Source: DATKAS01 sp963773315
GTDB taxonomy: Bacteria; Actinomycetota; Acidimicrobiia; Acidimicrobiales; DATKAS01
Direction of reading: 5' to 3'
NCBI GenBank assembly: GCA_963773315.1
Contig: CAVZAF010000006.1
Coordinates: 62,001 to 126,000 of the forward strand
DNA length: 64,000 nt
The notes under the pieces were generated by a model. The model was not told the DNA's origin and searched no databases. It saw only the letters and a program-made list of their open reading frames with translations. This document shows positions 26,551 to 37,353 of the stretch, piece after piece (positions within the stretch are counted from its first letter, which is position 1; each line of letters opens with the position of its first letter). The position numbers and the translations under genes were made by a program.

Positions 26551-27891
26551 GTGCGCGTCGCGATCCGGGCCGGAACCCGAGGCTGTGTCACCGCACGCGT
26601 CGAGGACATCGGCGGCCGTCCTACGGTCGTCGTCGAGATCGATCCCACCGATCGCAAGGGAGCGCTGAGCTCCGACGACGGCGAGTCCATCGCGATCGCA
26701 GCGCACATCGCGCTCGCCGAGCGGATCCCGCTCGTCGGCTACATCGCGTCGAGCGGCGCCGACATCGTCGAAGGCATGGCCGCCCTCCACGGCTGGGGGC
26801 TCGCAGCGCGGGCGTTCGCCGACTGCTCGGGCATCGTGCCGGTCGTGCTCGCGGTGACCGGGCCCGCGGTCTCCGGGCCCGCGCTCCTGCTCGGCCTTGC
26901 CGACCTCGTGGTGATGACCGCCGACTCGTACGCGTTCGTGAGCGGCCCGACGATGGTCACCGAGTTCACCGGCGTGCGCATCGACTCGAACGAGCTCGGG
27001 GGCGCGCACGTGCACGCCCGGCACACCGGCGCCGTGTCGATCGTCGTCGACGACGTCGAAGCAGCCCAGGCGATGATCGAACTGCTGCTCGCGTACCTCC
27101 CCGCGCACGCGGACGAGGCGCCGCCTCGCTGGCCGACGGACGATCCTCCCGACCGACTCACTCCCGAGGCCGGCGACCTGCTCCCCGATGCGTCGACCGG
27201 CAGCTACGACGTGCGGTCGGTGATCGAGGCGATCGTCGACGACGGCGATCTCGTCGAGCTGCGCGCTCGATGGGCTCCGAACCTCGTCACCGGCTTCGCG
27301 ACGATCGCCGGGCGGCCCGTGGGGATCGTCGCGAACCAGCCGCTCGCGATCGCCGGCACCCTCGACATCCCCTCGTCCCAGAAGGGCGCGCGGTTTGTCG
27401 GCTTCTGCGACGCGTTCAACCTGCCGATCATCACGTTGGTGGACACCTCCGGCTTCTACCCGGGGAAGGACCTCGAGTGGCGCGGGATGATCCGCCACGG
27501 TGCGCAGCTCGCGTTCGCGTACGCGCGGGCGACCGTGCCGCGGATCTGCATCATCCTGCGAAAGTCCTACGGCGGTGCTTACATCGTCATGGACTCGAAG
27601 AAGATGGGGAACGACCTCTGCCTCGCATGGCCGACCGCCGAGCTCGCCGTCATGGGAGCAAAGGGCGCCATCGAGATCCTGCATCGACGGGCCACGCCCG
27701 AGGAGCGTGCGCCGCTCGAGGCCGACTACGAGGCGCGGATGCTCAACCCGTTCGTCGCGGCGGAGCGGGGGTACGTCGATGCTGTGATCGAGCCGAGCGA
27801 CACGCGTGCGGAGATCGCACACGCGCTCGCGATGCTCGACAGCAAGCAGGAGTCACTCGTGGGCCGCAAGCACGACAACTCGCCGCTCTAG
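26551..27891 (+). CDS. Acyl-CoA carboxylase carboxyltransferase (beta) subunit, short N-terminus
   Basis: A 446-residue carboxyltransferase of the AccD/PccB type, which moves CO2 from carboxybiotin to acetyl-, propionyl- or a longer acyl-CoA. Both crotonase-like halves are present: TGPAVSGPALLLGLADLVVM in the first and GTLDIPSSQKGARFVGFCDA then RKSYGGAYIVMDSKKMGNDL in the second. Typical members exceed 500 residues; here about 60-70 N-terminal residues are absent. The GTG start is supported by TAACTT exactly 6 nt upstream. No biotin carboxylase or biotin carrier gene is in the window, so an alpha chain must be encoded elsewhere. Confidence 0.87.
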   Translation: MRVAIRAGTRGCVTARVEDIGGRPTVVVEIDPTDRKGALSSDDGESIAIAAHIALAERIPLVGYIASSGADIVEGMAALHGWGLAARAFADCSGIVPVVLAVTGPAVSGPALLLGLADLVVMTADSYAFVSGPTMVTEFTGVRIDSNELGGAHVHARHTGAVSIVVDDVEAAQAMIELLLAYLPAHADEAPPRWPTDDPPDRLTPEAGDLLPDASTGSYDVRSVIEAIVDDGDLVELRARWAPNLVTGFATIAGRPVGIVANQPLAIAGTLDIPSSQKGARFVGFCDAFNLPIITLVDTSGFYPGKDLEWRGMIRHGAQLAFAYARATVPRICIILRKSYGGAYIVMDSKKMGNDLCLAWPTAELAVMGAKGAIEILHRRATPEERAPLEADYEARMLNPFVAAERGYVDAVIEPSDTRAEIAHALAMLDSKQESLVGRKHDNSPL

Positions 27892-27929
27892 GTACGCTGG
27901 CGCTGACGACAATCAAGGGGGCTACGAGG

Positions 27930-29195
<1,266 letters not shown>

Positions 29196-29238
29196 TTCAT
29201 CGTCGCCGTCTCCGCTCCGCTTCGGGCGGCTCCGCTCA
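29196..29238. terminator. CTTCGG-loop hairpin between convergent genes
   Basis: The gap between gltA and the quinone oxidoreductase contains CCGCTTCGGGCGG, able to form a short hairpin closed by a stable C(UUCG)G tetraloop with one bulged G. A very similar CTCCGCTC-GCTTCGGGCGGC string appears at about 60920-60942 downstream of another gene. It may be a shared terminator type. There is no T tract. Confidence 0.4.
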
Positions 29239-30234
29239 CTAACGCTCGATGTCGAGCACGATCTTGCCGACGTTCGCGTTCGACTCCATGTAGCGGTGCG
29301 CATCGACGACCTCGTCGATCGAGAAGTGCCGGTCGATGACCGGCTTCAGCAGTCCCTGATCGAAGAGGGGCAACATCTCGCGCCCGAACTGCCGGCTGAT
29401 CGCGGCCTTCTCCTCGAGCGGACGCGCCCGGAGCACGGTGCCGATGAGGCGAGCTCGCTTGTAGAGCATCTTGCCGAGCGTGAACGACGCGTTGCCGCTG
29501 CCCATCGCGCCGACCTGCACGATCGTGCCCTTCGTCGCCAGCGCGTCGAGGTTGCGCTCGAGGTACTCGCCCCCGATGACGTCGAGCACGACGTCGACGC
29601 CGCGTCCACCGGTGAACTCGAGGGCCGCGGCCACGAAGTCCTCGCTGGTGTAGTCGACGACGTGATCCGCGCCGAGGGCCCGGCAGGCCTCGACCTTCCC
29701 CGTCGATGCGGTGACCACGATCGTCGCCCCGATCGCCTTCACGATCTGGATCGCCGCGGTGCCCACTCCAGACGCGCCGGCGTGCACGAGGGCGACCCGA
29801 CCTGAGGTCAAACCGCCCTGTACCACGAGCGCATCCCATGCCGTGATGAACACCTCGGGGATCGCAGCCGCGTCGCGGGTCGAGACGCTGAACGGGACAG
29901 GGAGCAGCTGACGTTCGTGCACCGCGACCCTCTCCGCGTAGCCGCCCCCGCTCACGATCGCCATTGCCGCGTCGCCGATCGCCCACTCGGCGACCCGGTC
30001 GCCTCGGTCGACGACCGTGCCGGAAAGCTCCATGCCCGGGATGTCGAACGTCTCCCCGCCGTAGACCAGCTTCGGTCCCGGGTAGAAGCCTCGTCGCTGC
30101 AACAGGTCCGCGCGATTGAGCGCAGACGCGGAGAGGGCGACGATCACCTCGTCCGGGCCGGGTGTCGGCTCAGGCACGTCCTTCACCTGAAGCACCTCGG
30201 GCTCACCGAACGACTCGAGCACGACTGCCTTCAC
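29239..30234 (-). CDS. Quinone oxidoreductase-like zinc-free MDR protein
   Basis: A 331-residue NAD(P)H:quinone oxidoreductase of the PIG3/QOR branch. It has no zinc-binding cysteine lobe. Landmarks are SASALNRADLLQRRGFYPGP, the substrate-pocket segment common to this branch, and LVHAGASGVGTAAIQIVKA, the NADPH-binding loop. It reduces quinones or enones by two or one electrons. It lies 7 bp downstream of the GNAT gene on the same strand, so the two form an operon. Confidence 0.88.
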   Translation of the reverse strand: MKAVVLESFGEPEVLQVKDVPEPTPGPDEVIVALSASALNRADLLQRRGFYPGPKLVYGGETFDIPGMELSGTVVDRGDRVAEWAIGDAAMAIVSGGGYAERVAVHERQLLPVPFSVSTRDAAAIPEVFITAWDALVVQGGLTSGRVALVHAGASGVGTAAIQIVKAIGATIVVTASTGKVEACRALGADHVVDYTSEDFVAAALEFTGGRGVDVVLDVIGGEYLERNLDALATKGTIVQVGAMGSGNASFTLGKMLYKRARLIGTVLRARPLEEKAAISRQFGREMLPLFDQGLLKPVIDRHFSIDEVVDAHRYMESNANVGKIVLDIER

Positions 30235-30241
30235 CGCGACA

Positions 30242-30739
30242 TCAGAGCTCCTTCACGAACGCCATCAGGAGGAACCCGGGGAACGGCTCCCAGTCGAGCG
30301 CGGGCGTGCGTTCGAACCCGCCCCGCTCGTAGATGCGATGCGCGGTCGTCATCCACTTGATGGTGTGGAGGATGATCCGCGTGCGGCCGGTCGCGCGGGC
30401 CCGGTCGACGCACCATGTCGTGAGCGCGGTGCCCGCGCCTGACCGCTGCTGGCACGGATCGACGGCGAGCATGCGGATGCCTGCGGCACCTGGATCGTCG
30501 AACTCGGCGAGCTCGTTCGTGTGGTCGGGCACGTACGTCACGCCGCCCAGAAGCACACCACCGTCGCTCACCGCGACCACGACCTCGGCTCCGACCTTCA
30601 CACGTCGAGCGACATCGCGGAGCTCGTCTTCGTACCCGCCGGTGGCTTCGTGCGGGACGTCGGGGATCGCCCGATACGCCGCGACCGTGAGGTCGCCCAG
30701 CACCTCGTATTCGGCTTCGCTCACCGGGCGGACGATCAC
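30242..30739 (-). CDS. GNAT family N-acetyltransferase
   Basis: A 165-residue single GNAT domain. Motif A, which binds the acetyl-CoA pyrophosphate, is IRMLAVDPCQQRSGAGTALT. It starts with IVRPVSEAEYEVLGDLTVAA. The acceptor is unknown. The GTG start at 30739 has TACGCT at 30747-30752, 7 nt upstream, indicating a leaderless transcript that also covers the quinone oxidoreductase. Confidence 0.85.
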   Translation of the reverse strand: MIVRPVSEAEYEVLGDLTVAAYRAIPDVPHEATGGYEDELRDVARRVKVGAEVVVAVSDGGVLLGGVTYVPDHTNELAEFDDPGAAGIRMLAVDPCQQRSGAGTALTTWCVDRARATGRTRIILHTIKWMTTAHRIYERGGFERTPALDWEPFPGFLLMAFVKEL

Positions 30740-30762
30740 GGCGGGCAGCGTAGAGTGCCGCC
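30740..30762. promoter_or_regulatory. Back-to-back leaderless promoters sharing a TA step
   Basis: Only 23 bp separate the GTG of the GNAT gene and the ATG of icd. The leftward -10 is TACGCT (30752-30747) and the rightward -10 is TAGAGT (30751-30756), so they overlap by two bases. Each sits 6-7 nt from its start codon. RNA polymerase could not occupy both directions at once. Confidence 0.65.
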
Positions 30763-31959
<1,197 letters not shown>

Positions 31960-32670
31960 TCACCCCGGCTGCGGAGGTGGCGGCGGCAGCGGCGCTCCGG
32001 GAGGCAGGCCCGACGCTGTGCGGCCGGGCGCGCTGGAGGCGCGCAACCCGAGCACGAGGAGCAGCACCCCGATGCCGGCGAGCACGACTCCCAGCACGAT
32101 GGCGCTGATGCCCGCGGGCACGGTGAACGGCACCTTCACCCCGAGCTTGCCGGTGGCTTCGACCCCTGGAGACGAGTCGACGTTCATGATCACCAGCCGG
32201 AAGGTGCCCGGCTCGACCTTCCAGTCGATGGCCGCGCCCTCAGTGCCGGAGGCAGCCGCGTGCCAGAAGCTCTCGTCGTTCGGATTGCCGGGCACTGCCT
32301 CACCGGGGACCGGGGTCGTCTCGAGCCGGTAAGGCCGCAGCTCGAAGTGAGCGATCTCGTCGATCGACGCCCCTTTGAGGAACGTGTCGACGTCGTCCGC
32401 AGGCCCGATCCCCACGAACACCTCCTTGCCGTTCGTGGGCTCGACCGCGACGCGGAGCCGCACCCCCCCACCCGCGTCGATCGGGGCCGAGTTCACGATC
32501 GCCGTCGCTTCTGACACGAGCGCTCGTCCGTTCGCCGCGACCGGGTGGCTGCCGGACTCGATCTGCCCGTCCGTGCCGAACAGCACGAGCAAGGCCACAC
32601 CCCCCACCAGGATTCCGAGGCCGATCAGCGCGAGCAGCGAGCCTCCGACGATCAGGAGCGGCTTCTTCAT
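31960..32670 (-). CDS. Two-TM membrane protein of unknown function
   Basis: A 236-residue protein I do not recognise. It has an N-terminal hydrophobic segment (LLIVGGSLLALIGLGILVGG), about 130 extracytoplasmic residues of predicted beta structure, a second hydrophobic segment (ISAIVLGVVLAGIGVLLLVL), and a short proline-rich cytoplasmic tail ending in PPPPPPQPG. The architecture is common in actinobacterial envelope proteins. It is convergent with icd and divergent from the acyl-CoA dehydrogenase. Proline-rich tails also occur in the GYF-RDD protein in this window. Confidence 0.75.
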   Translation of the reverse strand: MKKPLLIVGGSLLALIGLGILVGGVALLVLFGTDGQIESGSHPVAANGRALVSEATAIVNSAPIDAGGGVRLRVAVEPTNGKEVFVGIGPADDVDTFLKGASIDEIAHFELRPYRLETTPVPGEAVPGNPNDESFWHAAASGTEGAAIDWKVEPGTFRLVIMNVDSSPGVEATGKLGVKVPFTVPAGISAIVLGVVLAGIGVLLLVLGLRASSAPGRTASGLPPGAPLPPPPPQPG

Positions 32671-32734
32671 GTGCGCCTCCCTGTTCAGTCTCCACAGGGT
32701 AAGGCGCGACGGGCGCTCGCCCTACGATCGCGGC

Positions 32735-33838
32735 GTGGACTTCGACTGGTCACCTGAGCTGCAGGCGCTGCGCGCCGAGGCCGAGGAGGTCGCCGACAAG
32801 GCGATCGCCGAGTATGGCGAGCACGATGACGCGTGGATCAACGGGTACTCGCGCGAGTTCTCCCGCGAGCTCGGTCGCCGCGGCTGGCTCGGCATGACCT
32901 GGCCCGTCGAGTGGGGTGGCGGCGGCCGCACGGTGCTCGAACGGTTCGTCGTGACCGAGACGCTCATCGCGAAGGGCGCGCCCATCGCGGGCTCATGGTT
33001 CGCCGATCGTCAGATGGGGCCGTCGATCCTGACCTACGGCACCGAGGAGCAGAAGAAGCAGCTCCTTCCCGGCATCATCAGCGGCGAGGCCGGGTGGTGC
33101 ATCGGGATGAGCGAGCCCGACGCGGGGTCAGACCTGGCCTCGCTCCGCACGCGCGCGGTGCGCGACGGCGACGAGTTCGTCATCGACGGCCAGAAGATCT
33201 GGACGAGCTTCGGCGAGACCGCGAACTACTGCTACCTGATCTGCCGCACCTCGACCGAAGGGCCGCCCCACGCGGGCATCAGCGAGCTGATCGTGCCGCT
33301 CGACTCTCCTGGCATCACGATCAACCCGATCAAGGACATGACCACCAACCGGCACTTCTGCGAGGTGTTCTACGAGAACGTGCGGGTGCCGGCGGCGAAC
33401 ATCGTCGGCGAGGAGGGCGGGTCGTGGAAGCAGACGATGCGGCAGCTCGAGCACGAGCGCGGCGGCATCGACCGGCTGCTCTCGAACTTCGCGCTCTACC
33501 AGCTCGCTCGGCGCGACGCCGACACGAGCGACCCGATCATCCGTCAGAAGATCGCGACGCTCGAGTCGGGATACAAGATCGGCCGCCTCCTCGTGCTCCG
33601 TGAAGTGATGGGGCAGGCGCCGAAGTCGTTCTCCGCCGCGACGAAGACGTTCTGCACCGAGCACGAGCAAAGAGTCGCCGACTTCGTCGCGACCGTCGCG
33701 GGCCCGAACGCGATGGTGTGGGGACGGCTCGCGAAGGGTTTCAGCTACTCCCCCGCGTACACGATCATGGGCGGCACCTCGAACGTGCTGCGCAACATCA
33801 TCGGGGAACGGGTGCTGGGGCTTCCCCGGGAACCCTGA
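32735..33838 (+). CDS. Acyl-CoA dehydrogenase family protein
   Basis: A 367-residue flavoprotein of the FadE family, introducing an alpha-beta double bond into an acyl-CoA. The FAD-binding middle domain shows WCIGMSEPDAGSDLASLRTR and VIDGQKIWTSFGETANYCYL. The C-terminal helices end in AYTIMGGTSNVLRNIIGERV, the usual family signature. GTG 32735 has TACGAT exactly 6 nt upstream. The last 41 bp overlap the end of the convergent GNAT-synthetase gene. The specific acyl chain cannot be inferred. Confidence 0.9.
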   Translation: MDFDWSPELQALRAEAEEVADKAIAEYGEHDDAWINGYSREFSRELGRRGWLGMTWPVEWGGGGRTVLERFVVTETLIAKGAPIAGSWFADRQMGPSILTYGTEEQKKQLLPGIISGEAGWCIGMSEPDAGSDLASLRTRAVRDGDEFVIDGQKIWTSFGETANYCYLICRTSTEGPPHAGISELIVPLDSPGITINPIKDMTTNRHFCEVFYENVRVPAANIVGEEGGSWKQTMRQLEHERGGIDRLLSNFALYQLARRDADTSDPIIRQKIATLESGYKIGRLLVLREVMGQAPKSFSAATKTFCTEHEQRVADFVATVAGPNAMVWGRLAKGFSYSPAYTIMGGTSNVLRNIIGERVLGLPREP

Positions 33839-36482
33839 GCATCCGCCGCGCTGGGTCGCCGAGGTCTGATCGCGCCGGCGCGACCCTGATCGTCAGATCG
33901 ACCGCCGTCGCGGAGTCGGTCGAGATGAGCACCGGGTTCATTGCGAGCTCGACGACCTCGGGCATCAGGTCGGCCAGCAAGCCGACACGGAGCAGCAGGT
34001 CCTCGACTGCGCCGAGCGCGTAGCTGCTGTCCGCGAGGACCGACCAGGCGCGTGCCGAGCGCACCAGATCAGCGGCATCGCGGTCGGTCAGCGGCGTCAC
34101 GCGAGTCGCGACGTCGTCGATGGCCTCCGCGAAGGCGCCGCCGAGGCCGAACGTCACGACGGGACCGAACGTGGCGTCGCTGTAGATGCCGACCGCGGTC
34201 TCGAGCCCGGGATCGATCATCGTCTGCACCAGCGCTTCGCGCATGCCCGCGCCCAGCGAGCGGCTCATGCGCCCGTACGCACCACGCACCGCGTCGTCGT
34301 CGTGGAGATCGAGCGCGACGCCCGCGGCCTCTGACCGTCCGAGTCGACGCATCCCTGTCGCCTTGAGTGCGATCGGGTACCCGAGCTGGTTCGCCGCGGC
34401 GACCGAAGCCTCGACGGTCGTGACCGCGAGGGCGGGAGCGACCGAGATGCCGAAGATGTCGAGCAGGTCAGCCGCGACGGACCAGGGCAGCAGGGTGCCA
34501 CTTGGACGCAGGTCGAGGGCGTGGACGATGAGCGCCTCGGCCCGGCCGAGGTCGATGCCGAGCCCATCCACACCGGGCACGATCCCCTCGGGCCGGCGCT
34601 TCCAACGCGCGTGCTCGGCGACACGGCCGAGTGTGGCGGCCGCGGTCTCCGGAAACGCGAACGACGGCACGCTGTGCCCGCTGTCGTCGTGCAGGCCGCG
34701 GTCTCCGACACCGAGGACGCTGGCGATCACCGGCTTCGTCGGATGGTCGGCGTTCGCGGCGATGATGACGTCGGTGATGTCCTGGAGGCGCGCGGGCACG
34801 GCCGATGCGTAGATCACGAGCGCGAGGTCGACCGCGTCGTCGGCGAGCACGCAACGGAGTGCGCCGTCGTAGTCCGAGGGCTCGGCTGCGAACGTGAGGT
34901 CGACCGGGTTCGTGACCGACGCGCCCTCGCGCAGGATCGAAGAAAGGTGAGCGCGCGAGTCCGCGGCGAGCTCGGCCATCTGCAACCCGGCCCGAACGAG
35001 CGCGCCCTCGGCGAGGGCTCGGACCCCATGAGCGTTCGAGAGCACCACGACCCGGTCGCCGGGAGGCAACGGCTGGCTGTCGAGCACTCTGGCGACGTCG
35101 AACAGCTGCGCCACCTCGTTCACGGGGATCACGCCGGTCTGGCGGAACAGCGCGTCGACCGTGCGGTCGGAATCACCCCCACCCGTCTTCACCGCCACGA
35201 TCGGCTTCGTCTTCGAGACACGCCGCGCGAGACGCGTGAACTTGCGCGGGTTGCCGAACGACGCGATGTGCAACGCCATCACTGATGTCGCCTCGTCGCC
35301 CTCCCAGTACTGGAGGAAGTCGTTCGTGCTCACGTCCGCCTTGTTCCCGAGCGCGACGAAGTGCGAGATGCCGACGCCGGCTCGATGAGCCTGCTCGAGC
35401 AGCGCCACGCCGAGAGGACCCGACTGACTGGAGAACGCGACTCTGCCTGGGATGAGGGTCACTGGGGCGTAGGTCGCGTGCATCGACACCTCGGGCACGG
35501 TGCTGATGACGCCCATGCTCGCCGGACCGAGCACGCGCATGCCGTGTCGATGGGCGATCGACACGAGCTCGCCCTCAGCGATGGCCCCGGCTTCGTCGAC
35601 CTCGGCGAAGCCGGCGGCCAGGATCACCAAGCCGCGCACGCGCTTGCGCGCGCACTGCTCGACGACCTTCACGACCTCTGCCGCGGGCACGGCGAGGACT
35701 GCGAGGTCGATGTCGTCGGGGACGTCGAGCACCGACGGCCAGGCCCGCACGCTCGCGATCGCGTGTGCCGTCGGATGCACGGGGTACACCGCGCCGGTGA
35801 ACCCGTGGGAGATGAGGTTCCGCAACACCTCGTGACCCACAGTGCCACGGCGCTCACCCGCGCCGACGACTGCGACGGTGCGGGGCGCGAGCAGCCGCGC
35901 GACCGAGCGCGCCTCGGCGATGTGCTCGCGCTCGTGCATCGCCTCGAGCGCCTCGTCGGTCTCGAGGATCCCCATCTCGACCTCGACGACGCCGTCCGCG
36001 AACTGGCTCTTGGCCTGGAAGCCAGCTCGCTTGAAGACCGAGAGCATCTTCCGGTTCTCGGGCAGCACCTCGGCGGTGAAGCGCGTCATGCCGTGGGAGC
36101 GCGCGATGACCGCGAGGTGCTCGAGCAAGACGGTTGCGACCCCGCGGCCTTGGTGCTCGTCGTCGACGGTGAAGGCGACCTCGGCCTCGCGCCGACCGGG
36201 CCAGCGGTCATAGCTCGCGATGCCGATCAGGTCATCGCCGAGGAGCGCGACGAGCGCCATGCGGTCGTCGTAGTCGACGGTCGTGAAGCGGGTGACGTCG
36301 TCCTGACTCAGACGAGGGCGAGGGCTGAAGAACCGGTAGTACACGCTTTGATGCGAGAGACGGCCGTGGAAGGCAACGAGGCGATCGGCGTCAGTGGGTC
36401 GCACCGGCCGCACGTGCACCGTGCCGCCGTCGCTGAGCACGACGTCGGCTTCCCACTCGGCCGGGTAGTCGCCGCTGCTCAC
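33798..36482 (-). CDS. GNAT-acyl-CoA synthetase (NDP-forming) fusion, Pat-like
   Basis: An 894-residue fusion. The N-terminal GNAT domain (about residues 15-170) has AFTVDDEHQGRGVATVLLEH. The rest is an NDP-forming acyl-CoA synthetase-like region: CoA-binding (RTVAVVGAGERRGTVGHEVL), ligase (FSSQSGPLGVALLEQA) and ATP-grasp parts. The GNAT-first order matches the Streptomyces lividans PatA protein acetyltransferase that acetylates acyl-CoA synthetases. The loop VAVKTGGGDSDRTVDALFRQ lacks the SHTGALAG stretch that carries the catalytic histidine of true synthetases, again as in Pat proteins. GTG 36482 is the first start that leads directly into the domain. Confidence 0.85.
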   Translation of the reverse strand: MSSGDYPAEWEADVVLSDGGTVHVRPVRPTDADRLVAFHGRLSHQSVYYRFFSPRPRLSQDDVTRFTTVDYDDRMALVALLGDDLIGIASYDRWPGRREAEVAFTVDDEHQGRGVATVLLEHLAVIARSHGMTRFTAEVLPENRKMLSVFKRAGFQAKSQFADGVVEVEMGILETDEALEAMHEREHIAEARSVARLLAPRTVAVVGAGERRGTVGHEVLRNLISHGFTGAVYPVHPTAHAIASVRAWPSVLDVPDDIDLAVLAVPAAEVVKVVEQCARKRVRGLVILAAGFAEVDEAGAIAEGELVSIAHRHGMRVLGPASMGVISTVPEVSMHATYAPVTLIPGRVAFSSQSGPLGVALLEQAHRAGVGISHFVALGNKADVSTNDFLQYWEGDEATSVMALHIASFGNPRKFTRLARRVSKTKPIVAVKTGGGDSDRTVDALFRQTGVIPVNEVAQLFDVARVLDSQPLPPGDRVVVLSNAHGVRALAEGALVRAGLQMAELAADSRAHLSSILREGASVTNPVDLTFAAEPSDYDGALRCVLADDAVDLALVIYASAVPARLQDITDVIIAANADHPTKPVIASVLGVGDRGLHDDSGHSVPSFAFPETAAATLGRVAEHARWKRRPEGIVPGVDGLGIDLGRAEALIVHALDLRPSGTLLPWSVAADLLDIFGISVAPALAVTTVEASVAAANQLGYPIALKATGMRRLGRSEAAGVALDLHDDDAVRGAYGRMSRSLGAGMREALVQTMIDPGLETAVGIYSDATFGPVVTFGLGGAFAEAIDDVATRVTPLTDRDAADLVRSARAWSVLADSSYALGAVEDLLLRVGLLADLMPEVVELAMNPVLISTDSATAVDLTIRVAPARSDLGDPARRMLRVPGEAPAPVPR

Positions 36483-36537
36483 CTCGGTGAGCGTAGTGAC
36501 GACCGTGCTACACGACGACCGTGCTCGCCGACGTCCG

Positions 36538-37335
36538 CTAGCCGACGTCGACGACCACGCTGCGCACGACCTTGTCGTGCCACGCCTGACGGCGCTGGTC
36601 CCACAAGGGGGACAGGTAGTCGAGCAAGAGCGGGAGCACACACGCGAACGTGAACAGGTAGATCATCAACTGTCGCCCGAGCCCGCGGCCGACGCCGATC
36701 GGACCGCCGGTGTCGATGTCACGGACCTGGATCCGCATCGCCATCTTGCCGATCGTCTGGCCCTTCGAACCGCCGTTGAGGAGCGCGTAGTACAGCAAGC
36801 CCACGATGACGCCGACGAACAAGCCGCCGCCGTGCCACTGGATGCGGGTCTCTCCGTCGACAGTGGTGCGCTCGAGCCCGCCACCGGACATCGACGTGAG
36901 GATGCTGATCGGGATCGAGAGGATGATCGCGTCGAGGATCAGCGCGACGGCGCGCTTCCACCAGGGCGACGCGGTGCGACCGAACGCGGTGACGGGGCCG
37001 CCGGTAGGGCGGTATCCCGAAGCCATGCCGTAGCCCGGTGGCGGCGCCGCGTACCCCGGGGGCGGTGCGCCGTACCCCGGAGGAGGGGGCACGTAGCCAG
37101 CCGGGGGCGGTGGCGGCGGTGGCGGTTGCGCGCCGGTGGGGCCGTAGCCGCCGGTGGCGCTGTGCTGAAGGCCGAGCTGCGCCTCGAACGCGCCCAATGT
37201 CGACCACTGTGACGAGCCCGACTGCATGACCTGGGAAGCGGCACTGAGCCGCCCGACCGACGCGAGCACACGAATCGCTTCGTCGTCGACGGGACCGCGC
37301 GTCTGCCCGCTTTCGATGTAGTACCACTCGGCCAC
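36538..37335 (-). CDS. GYF_2-like plus RDD membrane protein
   Basis: A 265-residue protein. Residues 1-55 resemble the GYF_2/DUF4339 module (WYYIESGQTRGPVDDEAIRV). Next comes a Pro/Gly/Tyr-rich linker with repeated PPPGYG units at about residues 70-105. The end is an RDD membrane domain with three or four helices, including KGQTIGKMAMRIQVRDID, the signature after the first helices. RDD proteins are often transporters or envelope proteins of unknown role. The GTG start follows GGAGG with 5 nt spacing. The GNAT-synthetase gene is 55 bp downstream. Confidence 0.85.
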   Translation of the reverse strand: MAEWYYIESGQTRGPVDDEAIRVLASVGRLSAASQVMQSGSSQWSTLGAFEAQLGLQHSATGGYGPTGAQPPPPPPPPAGYVPPPPGYGAPPPGYAAPPPGYGMASGYRPTGGPVTAFGRTASPWWKRAVALILDAIILSIPISILTSMSGGGLERTTVDGETRIQWHGGGLFVGVIVGLLYYALLNGGSKGQTIGKMAMRIQVRDIDTGGPIGVGRGLGRQLMIYLFTFACVLPLLLDYLSPLWDQRRQAWHDKVVRSVVVDVG

Positions 37336-37353
37336 GGTGACCTCCGGGAAGTC

